Assembly: GCA_937952455.1 (NCBI GenBank)
Contig: CALFYU010000118.1
Coordinates: 1-14,390 of the forward strand
Source: an uncultured Planctomycetaceae bacterium
Lineage (GTDB): Bacteria > Planctomycetota > Planctomycetia > Planctomycetales > Planctomycetaceae
Reading direction: 5' to 3'
DNA: 14,390 nucleotides
Shown: positions 6,839 to 12,785 of the stretch, piece after piece
Layout of the letters: each line of letters starts with the position of its first letter
Position numbering within the stretch: the first letter of the stretch is position 1
The notes under the pieces: generated by a model
Database searches by the model: none
Told to the model about the DNA's origin: nothing
What the model saw: only the letters and a program-made list of their open reading frames with translations
Program-made: the position numbers and the translations under genes

Positions 6839-8410
6839 ATGCCCCAATCGCCCAACCACCATACCGCCGTTTCTTTCCTGCCGGCGGCCCAGGACCGGTC
6901 GGGCGGGCGACGACCCTGGTACGCGGTGCGCGCCGGCACAGCGATATACGTGATCGCGCTGAGCATCTCGTTTGCCATCTTGTCCCGTGTCCCGCTGTGG
7001 CACACCGACTTGTGGGGACACTTGCAGTACGGCGAGATCATCTGCACTCGGCAGGCCCTCCCCAAAACCGACCCGATCATGCCGCTGGCGTCGAAGTCCC
7101 GACTTGTCGATTCGGCCTGGTTGTCGCAGGTCATCGCCTATCAAGTCTTCGACCACGTTGGACTGGCCGGATTGCAATGCTTGTATGCCGGCAGCATCAC
7201 TGCTTGCTGTGCGATCTTGATTTGGATCGGCGTGCGCCGCGCCCGCGGTGTGATCGTCTGCTTGGCGGCGGCGGGCATATTGATCGCGCTGCAATGGCAA
7301 CAACTCCCCGTCATCCGCCCGCAACTGGCCGGCGCCGTTTGTTTTTTGATCCTACTGGCTGCTCTCTCACAACGCCACTACAGTCGAATTCTCTATTCGC
7401 TTGTGCCGGGACTGATGATGCTCTGGGCAAACCTGCACGGCTCGTTCATCATGGGACTGGGACTGCTCGGCTGTTTTGCGTTGGGACGCGCGGTGGACGT
7501 TATCCGCCGCAGCAGGCGCATCGTTGCAGCGGGACATGACCGCCGGACACGCCGCCTGTTTCTACTTTTGTTATGCGCCGCGTTGGCCGTGTTGGTGAAT
7601 CCCTACGGCGCGGACCTGTATGTGCACGCGTTCACGTTCTCCCAAAATCCCAACCTGAAAGACCTGATCGAATGGCAACGGCTATCGCTCGCTTCGGTAC
7701 AAGTCCAATGGTTCGTCGCGGCGGTGTTGCTGCTGCTGCCGCTTTTGTATTGGTCTCCCCGGCGGAAATCGACAGCGGAAATCCTGTTGCTCGCAGGTCT
7801 GGGAGCAGCGACCGTTTGGACGTCGCGGATGATTGTTTGGTTTGCGCCCGTCGCGGCTTACGTGGTTCTCCTGCACGGCGGGGCCTTGTGGAATCGCCTC
7901 CTGCGCGGTCAAAACGTGAAGCCAACCGACCGTGCCCGCGGGGCATGGACGATTCTATCGGCGACGGGAATCATGATAGCGGCGGCGATGAGCCCTTGGG
8001 GACGTCTCATTTGGACCGACCGACAATCGGAGATCCGGACCGCCGTGTCGCAGCAGACGCCGGTCGCGGCGGCCGAATTCCTGTTGAACCATCGCCGGCC
8101 GGGACAGATTTTTAACACCTATGAATGGGGAGATTATCTGTCCTGGGTCGGGCATCAGCACGGGGAACGTTGGCCGATCTTCGTTGCCTCGCACGCGCAT
8201 CTAGTGCCGCGGTCGGTGTGGGTCGACTATATGGCGACGATATCTGCACCGGCCGATTGGGAAACGCGTTTGCAGCGCTACGACGTTCGGACCGTTGTGA
8301 TCGATCATCTCCACCGGCAGGCCTTGATTGCCCGCCTCCGCGCCGCTGACGGGTGGACGCCGGTTTTTGAAGACGACGTCGCTGTGATCTTTGTCCGGAA
8401 CGAACCGTAA
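6839..8410 (+). CDS. Polytopic membrane protein resembling GT-C glycosyltransferases
   Basis: This 523-residue protein has about ten hydrophobic helices followed by a C-terminal soluble domain (about 404-523). The first extracytoplasmic loop contains HTDLWGHLQYGE (55-66) and then DSAWLSQ (91-97). An acidic residue in this loop (here Asp57) is the usual catalytic feature of GT-C enzymes, which use lipid-linked sugar donors. The tail has NTYEWGDYLSW (426-436) and ends DDVAVIFVR, a combination I associate with uncharacterised planctomycete and related membrane proteins. I chose the ATG at 6839. An upstream in-frame GTG at 6713 would read through two palindromes and add a low-complexity 42-residue extension. 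The basic N terminus (RSGGRRPWYAVR) directly before the first helix suits a cytoplasmic start. The gene lies 202 bases after the rhomboid gene. Glycosyl transfer is an inference; donor and acceptor are unknown. Confidence 0.85.
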   Translation: MPQSPNHHTAVSFLPAAQDRSGGRRPWYAVRAGTAIYVIALSISFAILSRVPLWHTDLWGHLQYGEIICTRQALPKTDPIMPLASKSRLVDSAWLSQVIAYQVFDHVGLAGLQCLYAGSITACCAILIWIGVRRARGVIVCLAAAGILIALQWQQLPVIRPQLAGAVCFLILLAALSQRHYSRILYSLVPGLMMLWANLHGSFIMGLGLLGCFALGRAVDVIRRSRRIVAAGHDRRTRRLFLLLLCAALAVLVNPYGADLYVHAFTFSQNPNLKDLIEWQRLSLASVQVQWFVAAVLLLLPLLYWSPRRKSTAEILLLAGLGAATVWTSRMIVWFAPVAAYVVLLHGGALWNRLLRGQNVKPTDRARGAWTILSATGIMIAAAMSPWGRLIWTDRQSEIRTAVSQQTPVAAAEFLLNHRRPGQIFNTYEWGDYLSWVGHQHGERWPIFVASHAHLVPRSVWVDYMATISAPADWETRLQRYDVRTVVIDHLHRQALIARLRAADGWTPVFEDDVAVIFVRNEP

Positions 8411-8430
8411 ACCGCGTGTAGCGTGTTGCC

Positions 8431-8479
8431 AAATAAACAAAACGGCCACCGGCTGCCCGATTTGAGCAGCGGTGGCCGT
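8431..8479 (-). terminator. Rho-independent terminator of the Cys-rich gene / RNA element
   Basis: Arms at 8442-8456 and 8466-8479 form a 14-bp GC-rich stem with one bulged base and a 9-base loop. On the minus strand the stem is followed by TTTTGTTTATTT, a good U-tract. On the plus strand no T-run follows, so it is mainly a minus-strand terminator, although the hairpin could also mark the 3' end of the plus-strand gene ending at 8410. Confidence 0.85.
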
Positions 8480-8498
8480 CGTTCGCGTCAGTTTCGCG

Positions 8499-8591
8499 GT
8501 CGCACGAGGAACACGGTGATCCTACCGTCCCTCATCCGCGAAGGCATGGGTGCTCCGCGGTTGTTCCTCCTTGAACAGTTCCCCGTGCGAC
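8499..8591 (-). ncRNA. Candidate structured RNA, four-way junction in 3' region of the Cys-rich gene
   Basis: Read on the minus strand, a 14-bp closing helix (8591-8578 with 8512-8499, one G-U pair) encloses three hairpins. P2 is UGUUC/GAACA (8577-8573 with 8566-8562), with loop AAGGAG. P3 is CCGCG/CGCGG (8560-8556 with 8540-8536), with an inner GCA/UGC pairing. P4 is ACGGU/ACCGU (8528-8524 with 8517-8513). P2 and P4 abut the closing helix with no unpaired base. The intrinsic terminator follows 19 bases downstream. It starts 16 bases after the CDS stop, so it could be a 3'-UTR element, a processed small RNA, or an independent transcript. No known RNA family is recognised. The folding was done by eye, without energy calculation. 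Confidence 0.4.
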
Positions 8592-8607
8592 TTCAAAACA
8601 CTAGGTC

Positions 8608-9051
8608 TCAGTCGCCGCAATAGAAGAAGTCGTCGGGACCTTTGGTGGTGTAGTACGGATATTGAACCATCATCGGCATCGCCGTGCCGACGCCGCACTG
8701 CGGCACCATGCTGGAGTAGTAGTGGTGCACGTTCGAGCCGGCCCACTTGTCATGGTTGCCCCACAGGCGGCAACCGTGTCCGCCGAAGCAACCGCCATGT
8801 CCGCCGAAGCAGCCACCGTTACAGTCGTCGCCGCACATGCCGTCGAGGCACATTCCGTCGGGGCAGCCGCCGTAGCAGGTTCCGTCCGGGCAACCACCGT
8901 TGCAATAACCGCCGTTACAGTATCCGCCGTTTTGGCAGGTTGCGCACGGCGTTTGGCCGCGGAAAACACCGCCCGATTCCGTCGTGGCACAGCCGACACA
9001 GGCAAATAGTGACAGCCCCGCCAATATCGTCCACAATGCGTGATTTCGCAT
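8608..9051 (-). CDS. Small Cys/Gly-repeat lipoprotein-like secreted protein
   Basis: The predicted 147-residue protein starts with a typical signal sequence (MRNHALWTILAGLSLFAC). It offers a lipobox-like Cys18 (LFAC) or Cys21 (CVGC), so it is probably exported and perhaps lipid-anchored. It contains 17 cysteines. From Cys45 to Cys81 they recur every four or five residues in units such as NGGYC, NGGC, PDGTC, YGGC and PDGMC, followed by FGGHGGC repeats and a Tyr/Met-rich tail. The start is well supported: GGAGGG lies 9 bases before the ATG at 9051. The opposite strand carries a longer open frame over the same bases, but that one is Arg/Ser-rich without domain features. No function is recognised. 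Regular Cys spacing suggests disulphide-rich structure or metal binding (inference). The gene is alone on its strand and ends ahead of a strong terminator. Confidence 0.85.
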   Translation of the reverse strand: MRNHALWTILAGLSLFACVGCATTESGGVFRGQTPCATCQNGGYCNGGYCNGGCPDGTCYGGCPDGMCLDGMCGDDCNGGCFGGHGGCFGGHGCRLWGNHDKWAGSNVHHYYSSMVPQCGVGTAMPMMVQYPYYTTKGPDDFFYCGD

Positions 9052-9060
9052 TCTCAGAAG

Positions 9061-9066
9061 CCCTCC
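9061..9066 (-). promoter_or_regulatory. Ribosome binding site of the Cys-rich gene
   Basis: GGAGGG on the minus strand, 9 bases before the ATG at 9051. It is the clearest Shine-Dalgarno in the window and decides both start and strand for this locus. Confidence 0.85.
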
Positions 9067-9149
9067 GTGATTTCGATTTTATTGACTGATTGACAAGTCC
9101 TGTGATGCGCAGCGTTGCCCTCCTCGCGGAGTGGGTACCTCAAACGCGG

Positions 9150-9178
9150 CACCGACCGGGTCTTGCAACCGGTCTGTG
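9150..9178. repeat. Long palindrome with CTTGC loop, possible divergent member of the 9-5-9 set
   Basis: Twelve-base arms at 9150-9161 and 9167-9178 pair at 10 of 12 positions around the loop CTTGC, the same loop as the copy at 6727. The ends are again CAC and GTG. The arm sequence differs from the other copies, so family membership is uncertain. GTCTG (9172-9176) can instead pair with CAGAC (9186-9190), giving a competing hairpin. Confidence 0.45.
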
Positions 9179-9254
9179 GGTCTCGCAGACGGCCTGTTCT
9201 GGGTCGAAACGGGTAGCCGGCCATCCGGTGTGCAAGCTTTATCGGCAGTACATA

Positions 9255-9300
9255 TGTCACAACAGCACCGATCGTTGTGCATGGACCGATCATTGTGACA
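9255..9300. promoter_or_regulatory. Operator-like inverted and direct repeats
   Basis: TGTCACAA (9255-9262) and TTGTGACA (9293-9300) are perfect inverted repeats. Between and overlapping them, ACCGATCGTTGTG (9267-9279) and ACCGATCATTGTG (9285-9297) are direct repeats differing at one base, 18 bases apart. This arrangement is typical of a regulator binding region, but no regulator gene is in the window. It could serve either divergent gene. Confidence 0.4.
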
Positions 9301-9453
9301 ACGCGAACCCATCGACCTTGCAGAATTCCCCTGGTTCCGCTAAATTCACATCCGGCGAAGCCAATGCGAACCGGCCCTTCCGCATGGTTTTTCGCAACAT
9401 CTTGCTAGGAAATGGATTACGAGCTAGGGGCCGGAATCAAGGGAGTGTGAGGA

Positions 9454-10197
9454 GTGTTTGTTGCCGCTTCAACCCGCTGCTTCTCGGATCGACCGTTTGA
9501 AGATGCCTGTGAACAGCTTGCCGAGTTGCAGTACGACAAGGTCGAAATCTGGCTGGATGAATCCCAGGAGCATCTCAAGCCGTCGCAAGTCGTCGCGGAT
9601 CCCGAGTCATTCTGTGCCCGATTCCGCGACGTCACCCGCATGACGCCGATTGCGATGACGCTCGAAGACGAGTTGTCCATCGCCGACTTCAAGGTGATCG
9701 TGCGAGTCGCGCAGCATTTTCGTCTGACTCAAATCACGATTCCCGCATCCCCGCTGGGAACCCCCTTCAACGCTGAGATCGATCGATTGCGCGCCTATCA
9801 CCGCGTAGCCAGCGCCGACGGCATTCATGTTTCCATCAAGACCAAAACGGGACACCTGACCGAAGACCCGCATACGGCCGTCGAACTGTGCCAGGCCGCC
9901 TCCGGTGTCGGTCTTACGCTCGATCCCAGCTACTACATCTGTGGACCGCACTCGGACCAATCGTACGACCAGGTATTTCCCTATGTGTTTCATACGCACC
10001 TCCGCGATACGCTGCCCAACGAACTGCAGGTCCGCATCGGTCTAGGCGAAGTCGATTACAGCCGCATCATCAGCCAACTGCAGCGCAACAACTATAACCT
10101 GGCGCTTTCGGTCGAAATCCTGCCCGAACGACTGGGAGATATCGACCGCGCCGTGGAAATGCGAAAAATGCGGCTGCTGCTGGAAAGCCTGCTGTAA
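9454..10197 (+). CDS. Sugar phosphate isomerase/epimerase-like TIM barrel protein
   Basis: This 247-residue protein belongs by appearance to the xylose-isomerase-like TIM barrel (AP endonuclease 2) superfamily, whose members isomerise or epimerise sugars using a bound divalent metal. Recognisable elements are the opening MFVAASTRCF, VEIWLDE (30-36, candidate ligand Glu31), LTLDPSY with Asp157, FHTHLRD with His180/His182 (179-185), GLGEVDY (197-203), and LSVEIL with Glu221 near the end. The length is close to the short end of the family. The start is GTG at 9454: GGGAG lies 8 bases upstream, and the GTG at 9445 is followed at once by a stop. A terminator lies about 50 bases after the stop, so the gene seems to be monocistronic. 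The sulfatase downstream may act in related sugar metabolism, but no link is shown. The actual substrate is unknown. Confidence 0.88.
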   Translation: MFVAASTRCFSDRPFEDACEQLAELQYDKVEIWLDESQEHLKPSQVVADPESFCARFRDVTRMTPIAMTLEDELSIADFKVIVRVAQHFRLTQITIPASPLGTPFNAEIDRLRAYHRVASADGIHVSIKTKTGHLTEDPHTAVELCQAASGVGLTLDPSYYICGPHSDQSYDQVFPYVFHTHLRDTLPNELQVRIGLGEVDYSRIISQLQRNNYNLALSVEILPERLGDIDRAVEMRKMRLLLESLL

Positions 10198-10221
10198 CGT
10201 CGATCGGAACGATCAGTCGCT

Positions 10222-10249
10222 TTGCGGTGACGGCGAAATTGCTCATAAT
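10222..10249 (+). promoter_or_regulatory. Weak candidate promoter of the sulfatase gene
   Basis: TTGCGG (10222-10227) and CATAAT (10244-10249) lie 16 bases apart, 50 bases before the sulfatase ATG. The -35 matches poorly. If used, transcription would begin inside the hairpin that I call a terminator, so one of the two assignments may be wrong. Confidence 0.25.
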
Positions 10250-10280
10250 GGGCGTCGTAACTATTACGACGCCCGTTTTC
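10250..10280 (+). terminator. Intrinsic terminator after the TIM-barrel gene
   Basis: GGGCGTCGTAA (10250-10260) and TTACGACGCCC (10264-10274) form a perfect 11-bp stem with a 3-base loop, followed by GTTTTC. It lies 53 bases after the stop at 10197. The T-run is short, so termination may be partial. Confidence 0.7.
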
Positions 10281-10299
10281 GTGCAATGAAGGTCCCGCC

Positions 10300-11724
10300 A
10301 TGCTCCGACGACGAACCTTGCTCTCCCTCATCTCTTTCGCACTCGTTTCCTGGATCGCCACGATTGCCGCCGCCGCCGATGATGCGCAGCCGCGATTGCC
10401 GAACGTGGTGATCATCTTCACCGACGATCAAGGCTATGCCGACGTTGGCTGCTTCGGCGCTGAGGGTTTCCAAACGCCGAACCTGGACCGCATGGCCGCC
10501 GAGGGGATGAGGTTCACGAATTTCTACGTCGCACAGGCCGTTTGCGGGGCGTCGCGAGCGGCGCTGCTCACCGGTTGCTATCCCAACCGCATCGGCATGC
10601 TCGGTGCGCCCAGCCATCGCACCAATCACGGTATCCACGAAGACGAGATGCTGATCCCGGAATTGCTCAAACAACGGGGTTACGCAACGGCCATTTACGG
10701 CAAATGGCATCTGGGGCACCACGAAGAATTCCTGCCCCCCAATCACGGCTTTGACGATTATTTCGGTCTCCCCTACTCCAACGACATGTGGCCCTATCAT
10801 CCGACTGCCGGTGACAAATATCCGCCGCTGCCGTTGATCTCGGGAACCAAGACCATCGAACACAACCCCGACCAGACCAAGCTCACCACGTGGTACACCG
10901 AGCACGCCGTGAAGTTTATCGATGAGCATAAAGACCGGCCGTTTTTTCTCTATGTCCCGCACTCCATGCCGCACGTCCCGTTGTTTGTGTCGGAGAAGTA
11001 CAAGGACAAGTCAGAACAGGGGATGTACGGCGACGTGATTTCTGAAGTCGACTGGTCGGTCGGCCAGATTCTGGGCGCGATCAAGCGGAACGGGTTGGAC
11101 GACAATACACTGGTGATTTTTACCTCGGATAATGGACCGTGGCTCTCCTACGGCAACCACGCCGGCTCGGCGGGGCCGTTGCGGGAGGGCAAAGGGACGA
11201 CCTGGGAGGGAGGCGTCCGCGAGCCGTGCATCATGCGCTGGCCCGGAAAAATCCCGGCGGGCACCGTCTGCAACGAAGTCGCCGCCACGATCGACATTCT
11301 GCCCACGTTGGCGAGATTGACCGGCACCAAGCTCTCGGAGCACGCGATTGATGGCAAGGACATTTGGCCGCTGATGTCGGGCGAAAAGAACGCGAAGACG
11401 CCGCATGAGGCGTACTACTATTACTGGGGCAACCACCTACAGGCGATCCGCAGCGGCCCGTGGAAGCTACATTTCCCCCACGAGTATCGCAGCCTGACCG
11501 GCGCGCCCGGACAGGACGGCCAACCGGACGGTTACACGAAGGGGGAAACGGGATTGGCGTTGTATAACCTGGACGACGACATCGGCGAAACGACCGACGT
11601 CAAGGACAAACATCCCGACGTGGTCGCCCGCTTGAAGAAACTGGCCGACGACGCCCGCCAGGAATTGGGCGATTCCGCCACCAAACAAAAAGGAACCGGC
11701 ACCCGCGAGCCGGCGCAATATTGA
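10300..11724 (+). CDS. Exported formylglycine-dependent sulfatase
   Basis: Sulfatases hydrolyse sulfate esters, in planctomycetes often on algal polysaccharides. The 474-residue protein has a Sec signal peptide (RRR followed by a hydrophobic core, cleavage probably after the AAAA run near residue 26). Catalytic features are metal ligands Asp42-Asp43 (FTDDQGYADVG), the sulfatase signature CGASRAALLTG with Cys82 as the residue converted to formylglycine, GKWHLG (Lys135, His137), PHSMPH (His221) and SDNG (Asp277, Asn278). The C-terminal subdomain begins near YYYYWGNHLQAIR and contains LYNLDDDIGET, a typical sulfatase ending. The core reads C-x-A-S-R rather than the commoner C-x-P-S-R. Length is normal for the family. 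GAAGG 7 bases before the ATG supports the start. The exact sulfatase subfamily and substrate cannot be told by eye, and no maturase gene is in the window. Confidence 0.96.
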   Translation: MLRRRTLLSLISFALVSWIATIAAAADDAQPRLPNVVIIFTDDQGYADVGCFGAEGFQTPNLDRMAAEGMRFTNFYVAQAVCGASRAALLTGCYPNRIGMLGAPSHRTNHGIHEDEMLIPELLKQRGYATAIYGKWHLGHHEEFLPPNHGFDDYFGLPYSNDMWPYHPTAGDKYPPLPLISGTKTIEHNPDQTKLTTWYTEHAVKFIDEHKDRPFFLYVPHSMPHVPLFVSEKYKDKSEQGMYGDVISEVDWSVGQILGAIKRNGLDDNTLVIFTSDNGPWLSYGNHAGSAGPLREGKGTTWEGGVREPCIMRWPGKIPAGTVCNEVAATIDILPTLARLTGTKLSEHAIDGKDIWPLMSGEKNAKTPHEAYYYYWGNHLQAIRSGPWKLHFPHEYRSLTGAPGQDGQPDGYTKGETGLALYNLDDDIGETTDVKDKHPDVVARLKKLADDARQELGDSATKQKGTGTREPAQY

Positions 11725-11799
11725 GGGTCAAAGCCAGCCGGTCGTCTGTTATGATGAGGTCTGTCGGATGACGTTTTTTGATGAATTGCGGGTGAAGTT

Positions 11800-12348
11800 A
11801 TGTCCACCACTAAGCCGATGACGGCGGATGAATTGCTGCGGCTGGACCACGATTCCGTCCGCTATGAATTGGTGTCGGGAGAACTCCGCATGATGTCACC
11901 CGCCGGGTGGAGGCACGGTGAGCTAGTGTTCCGGCTCTCGATTTTGATCGGGCGCCACGTCGAACAGCACCGGTTAGGACGTTGTTTCGGAGCGGAGACC
12001 GGATTTTTGATCCAGCAAAACCCTGACACAGTTCTTGCGCCCGACATCGCGTTCATCGCCGCGATTAACCTGCCTGACACCGAACCGGAACAGGCCTATT
12101 GGCCCGGTGCTCCTGATCTGGCTGTCGAGGTACGTTCCCCGCACGATACCGATACGCGAGTGCGCGACAAGGCGAAACGCTGGCTCACAGCGGGCGGGCA
12201 GATGATCTGGGACGTCGATCCGGCCGGACAATGCGTGACCGTCTATCGTCCTAATGCCGAACCGCGATCGGTCACATGCGACGAAACACTCGACGGTGGC
12301 GATGTGCTTCCTGGATTTGAATTATCGCTGTCCGATCTATTCGCATGA
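11800..12348 (+). CDS. Uma2-family (DUF820) putative PD-(D/E)XK nuclease
   Basis: This 182-residue protein has the layout of the Uma2/DUF820 family, which is abundant in cyanobacteria and planctomycetes and predicted to have a restriction-endonuclease fold. It shows RYELVSGEL (21-29), LAPDIAFI with Pro81-Asp82, PDLAVEVRSP (105-114) with Glu110, a Lys-rich helix (RDKAKRWL, 122-129), then IWDVDP and VYRP. These fit the spaced acidic and lysine residues of a PD-(D/E)XK core. The length is typical and the protein appears intact. The ATG at 11800 has only a weak purine-rich stretch (GGGTGAAG) upstream. It begins 75 bases after the sulfatase stop, so read-through is possible, though a TATGAT at 11750-11755 hints at separate expression. 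No partner gene is visible. The biological role of single Uma2 proteins is unknown; some copies are associated with mobile DNA, but no such signs are seen here. Confidence 0.93.
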   Translation: MSTTKPMTADELLRLDHDSVRYELVSGELRMMSPAGWRHGELVFRLSILIGRHVEQHRLGRCFGAETGFLIQQNPDTVLAPDIAFIAAINLPDTEPEQAYWPGAPDLAVEVRSPHDTDTRVRDKAKRWLTAGGQMIWDVDPAGQCVTVYRPNAEPRSVTCDETLDGGDVLPGFELSLSDLFA

Positions 12349-12394
12349 AGCGGCCGATTGGCCGAAGGCCAAACACGGGAATTGAACGCCACAT

Positions 12395-12742
12395 CTAATT
12401 CCGACGTTCGCCCGGTTTCGGTTTGTGACGCGGGCGGAGGAAATAGGCGGCGACTCCCACGGCGATGGCCAGCGGCAGGGCCACGATCAACACGCGTTTG
12501 GCCAATGCCACGAGGACCAGACCGCCGGCCAGGATCGGCAGGATTTTTTCCCAAGCCAACTCCGCCCCTTTGGCCGGGACGGCAAACCACAGCGCGGTCA
12601 TTACGATCCCCACGCGCAAAAACGCTGAGAGCAGCGCTTCATTCTGCGGGAAGAAAAACCAGCAGCCCGCGGCGATGCCCAAACAGATCGCGGCAATGAT
12701 TCCAACTTGTGTCCGGCCGATGCGGCTTGTCGTTTCGCTCAT
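12395..12742 (-). CDS. Small membrane protein of unknown function
   Basis: From the ATG at 12742 the protein has 115 residues and starts MSETTSRIGRTQ. Hydrophobic segments follow at about 13-31 (VGIIAAICLGIAAGCWFFF), 36-56 and 68-101; the last is long enough for two helices. The C-terminal tail is basic (RPRHKPKPGERRN) and probably cytoplasmic. I do not recognise the family. Alternative starts exist at the ATG at 12751 and the GTG at 12784; GGAGG sits only two bases before the 12742 ATG, so start choice is uncertain. The gene follows the sugar ABC ATPase on the same strand after 43 bases and may be co-transcribed with it. It is not large enough to be the usual permease of such a transporter. 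It converges on the Uma2 gene, with no strong terminator between them. Confidence 0.7.
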   Translation of the reverse strand: MSETTSRIGRTQVGIIAAICLGIAAGCWFFFPQNEALLSAFLRVGIVMTALWFAVPAKGAELAWEKILPILAGGLVLVALAKRVLIVALPLAIAVGVAAYFLRPRHKPKPGERRN

Positions 12743-12785
12743 AGCCTCCATTATGCCGGATGACCGGCGGCAGCGGCAATGCACC

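Larger units (their letters stand above)
9052..9453. other. Divergent intergenic region rich in inverted repeats
   Basis: This 400-base stretch separates the minus-strand Cys-rich gene from the plus-strand TIM-barrel gene and must hold both promoters. No clear -35/-10 pair was found; TAAAAT near 9080 on the minus strand is a weak -10 candidate. It contains a small stem CTCC/GGAG (9120-9131, GCGA loop on the minus strand), a palindrome at 9150-9178, an overlapping stem at 9172-9190, and an operator-like array at 9255-9300. Open frames crossing it show no protein signature. Confidence 0.6.

Noticed and set aside
8499..8591. Signal recognition particle RNA or another standard RNA for the structured element
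   Set aside because: The conserved SRP apical motif (GGAAGCAG... with AAGGCA) is absent and the fold is a four-way junction; no tRNA or riboswitch consensus was found either.
8674..8960. Tandem repeats as a CRISPR or satellite array
   Set aside because: The periodicity is at codon level for Gly-Gly-Cys units within a gene; repeat lengths vary and there are no spacers.
8550..9089. Plus-strand open frame opposite the Cys-rich gene
   Set aside because: Its product is Arg/Ser-rich without motifs, while the minus-strand frame has a signal peptide, a well-placed GGAGGG and a terminator.
9054..9293. Minus-strand open frame before the Cys-rich gene
   Set aside because: It runs through the palindromes and operator-like repeats and lacks any protein signature.
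12351..12372. Small hairpins CGGCC/GGCCG and TTGGCC/GGCCAA as a terminator between convergent genes
   Set aside because: The stems are 5-6 bp, mutually exclusive and lack a T-run on either strand.
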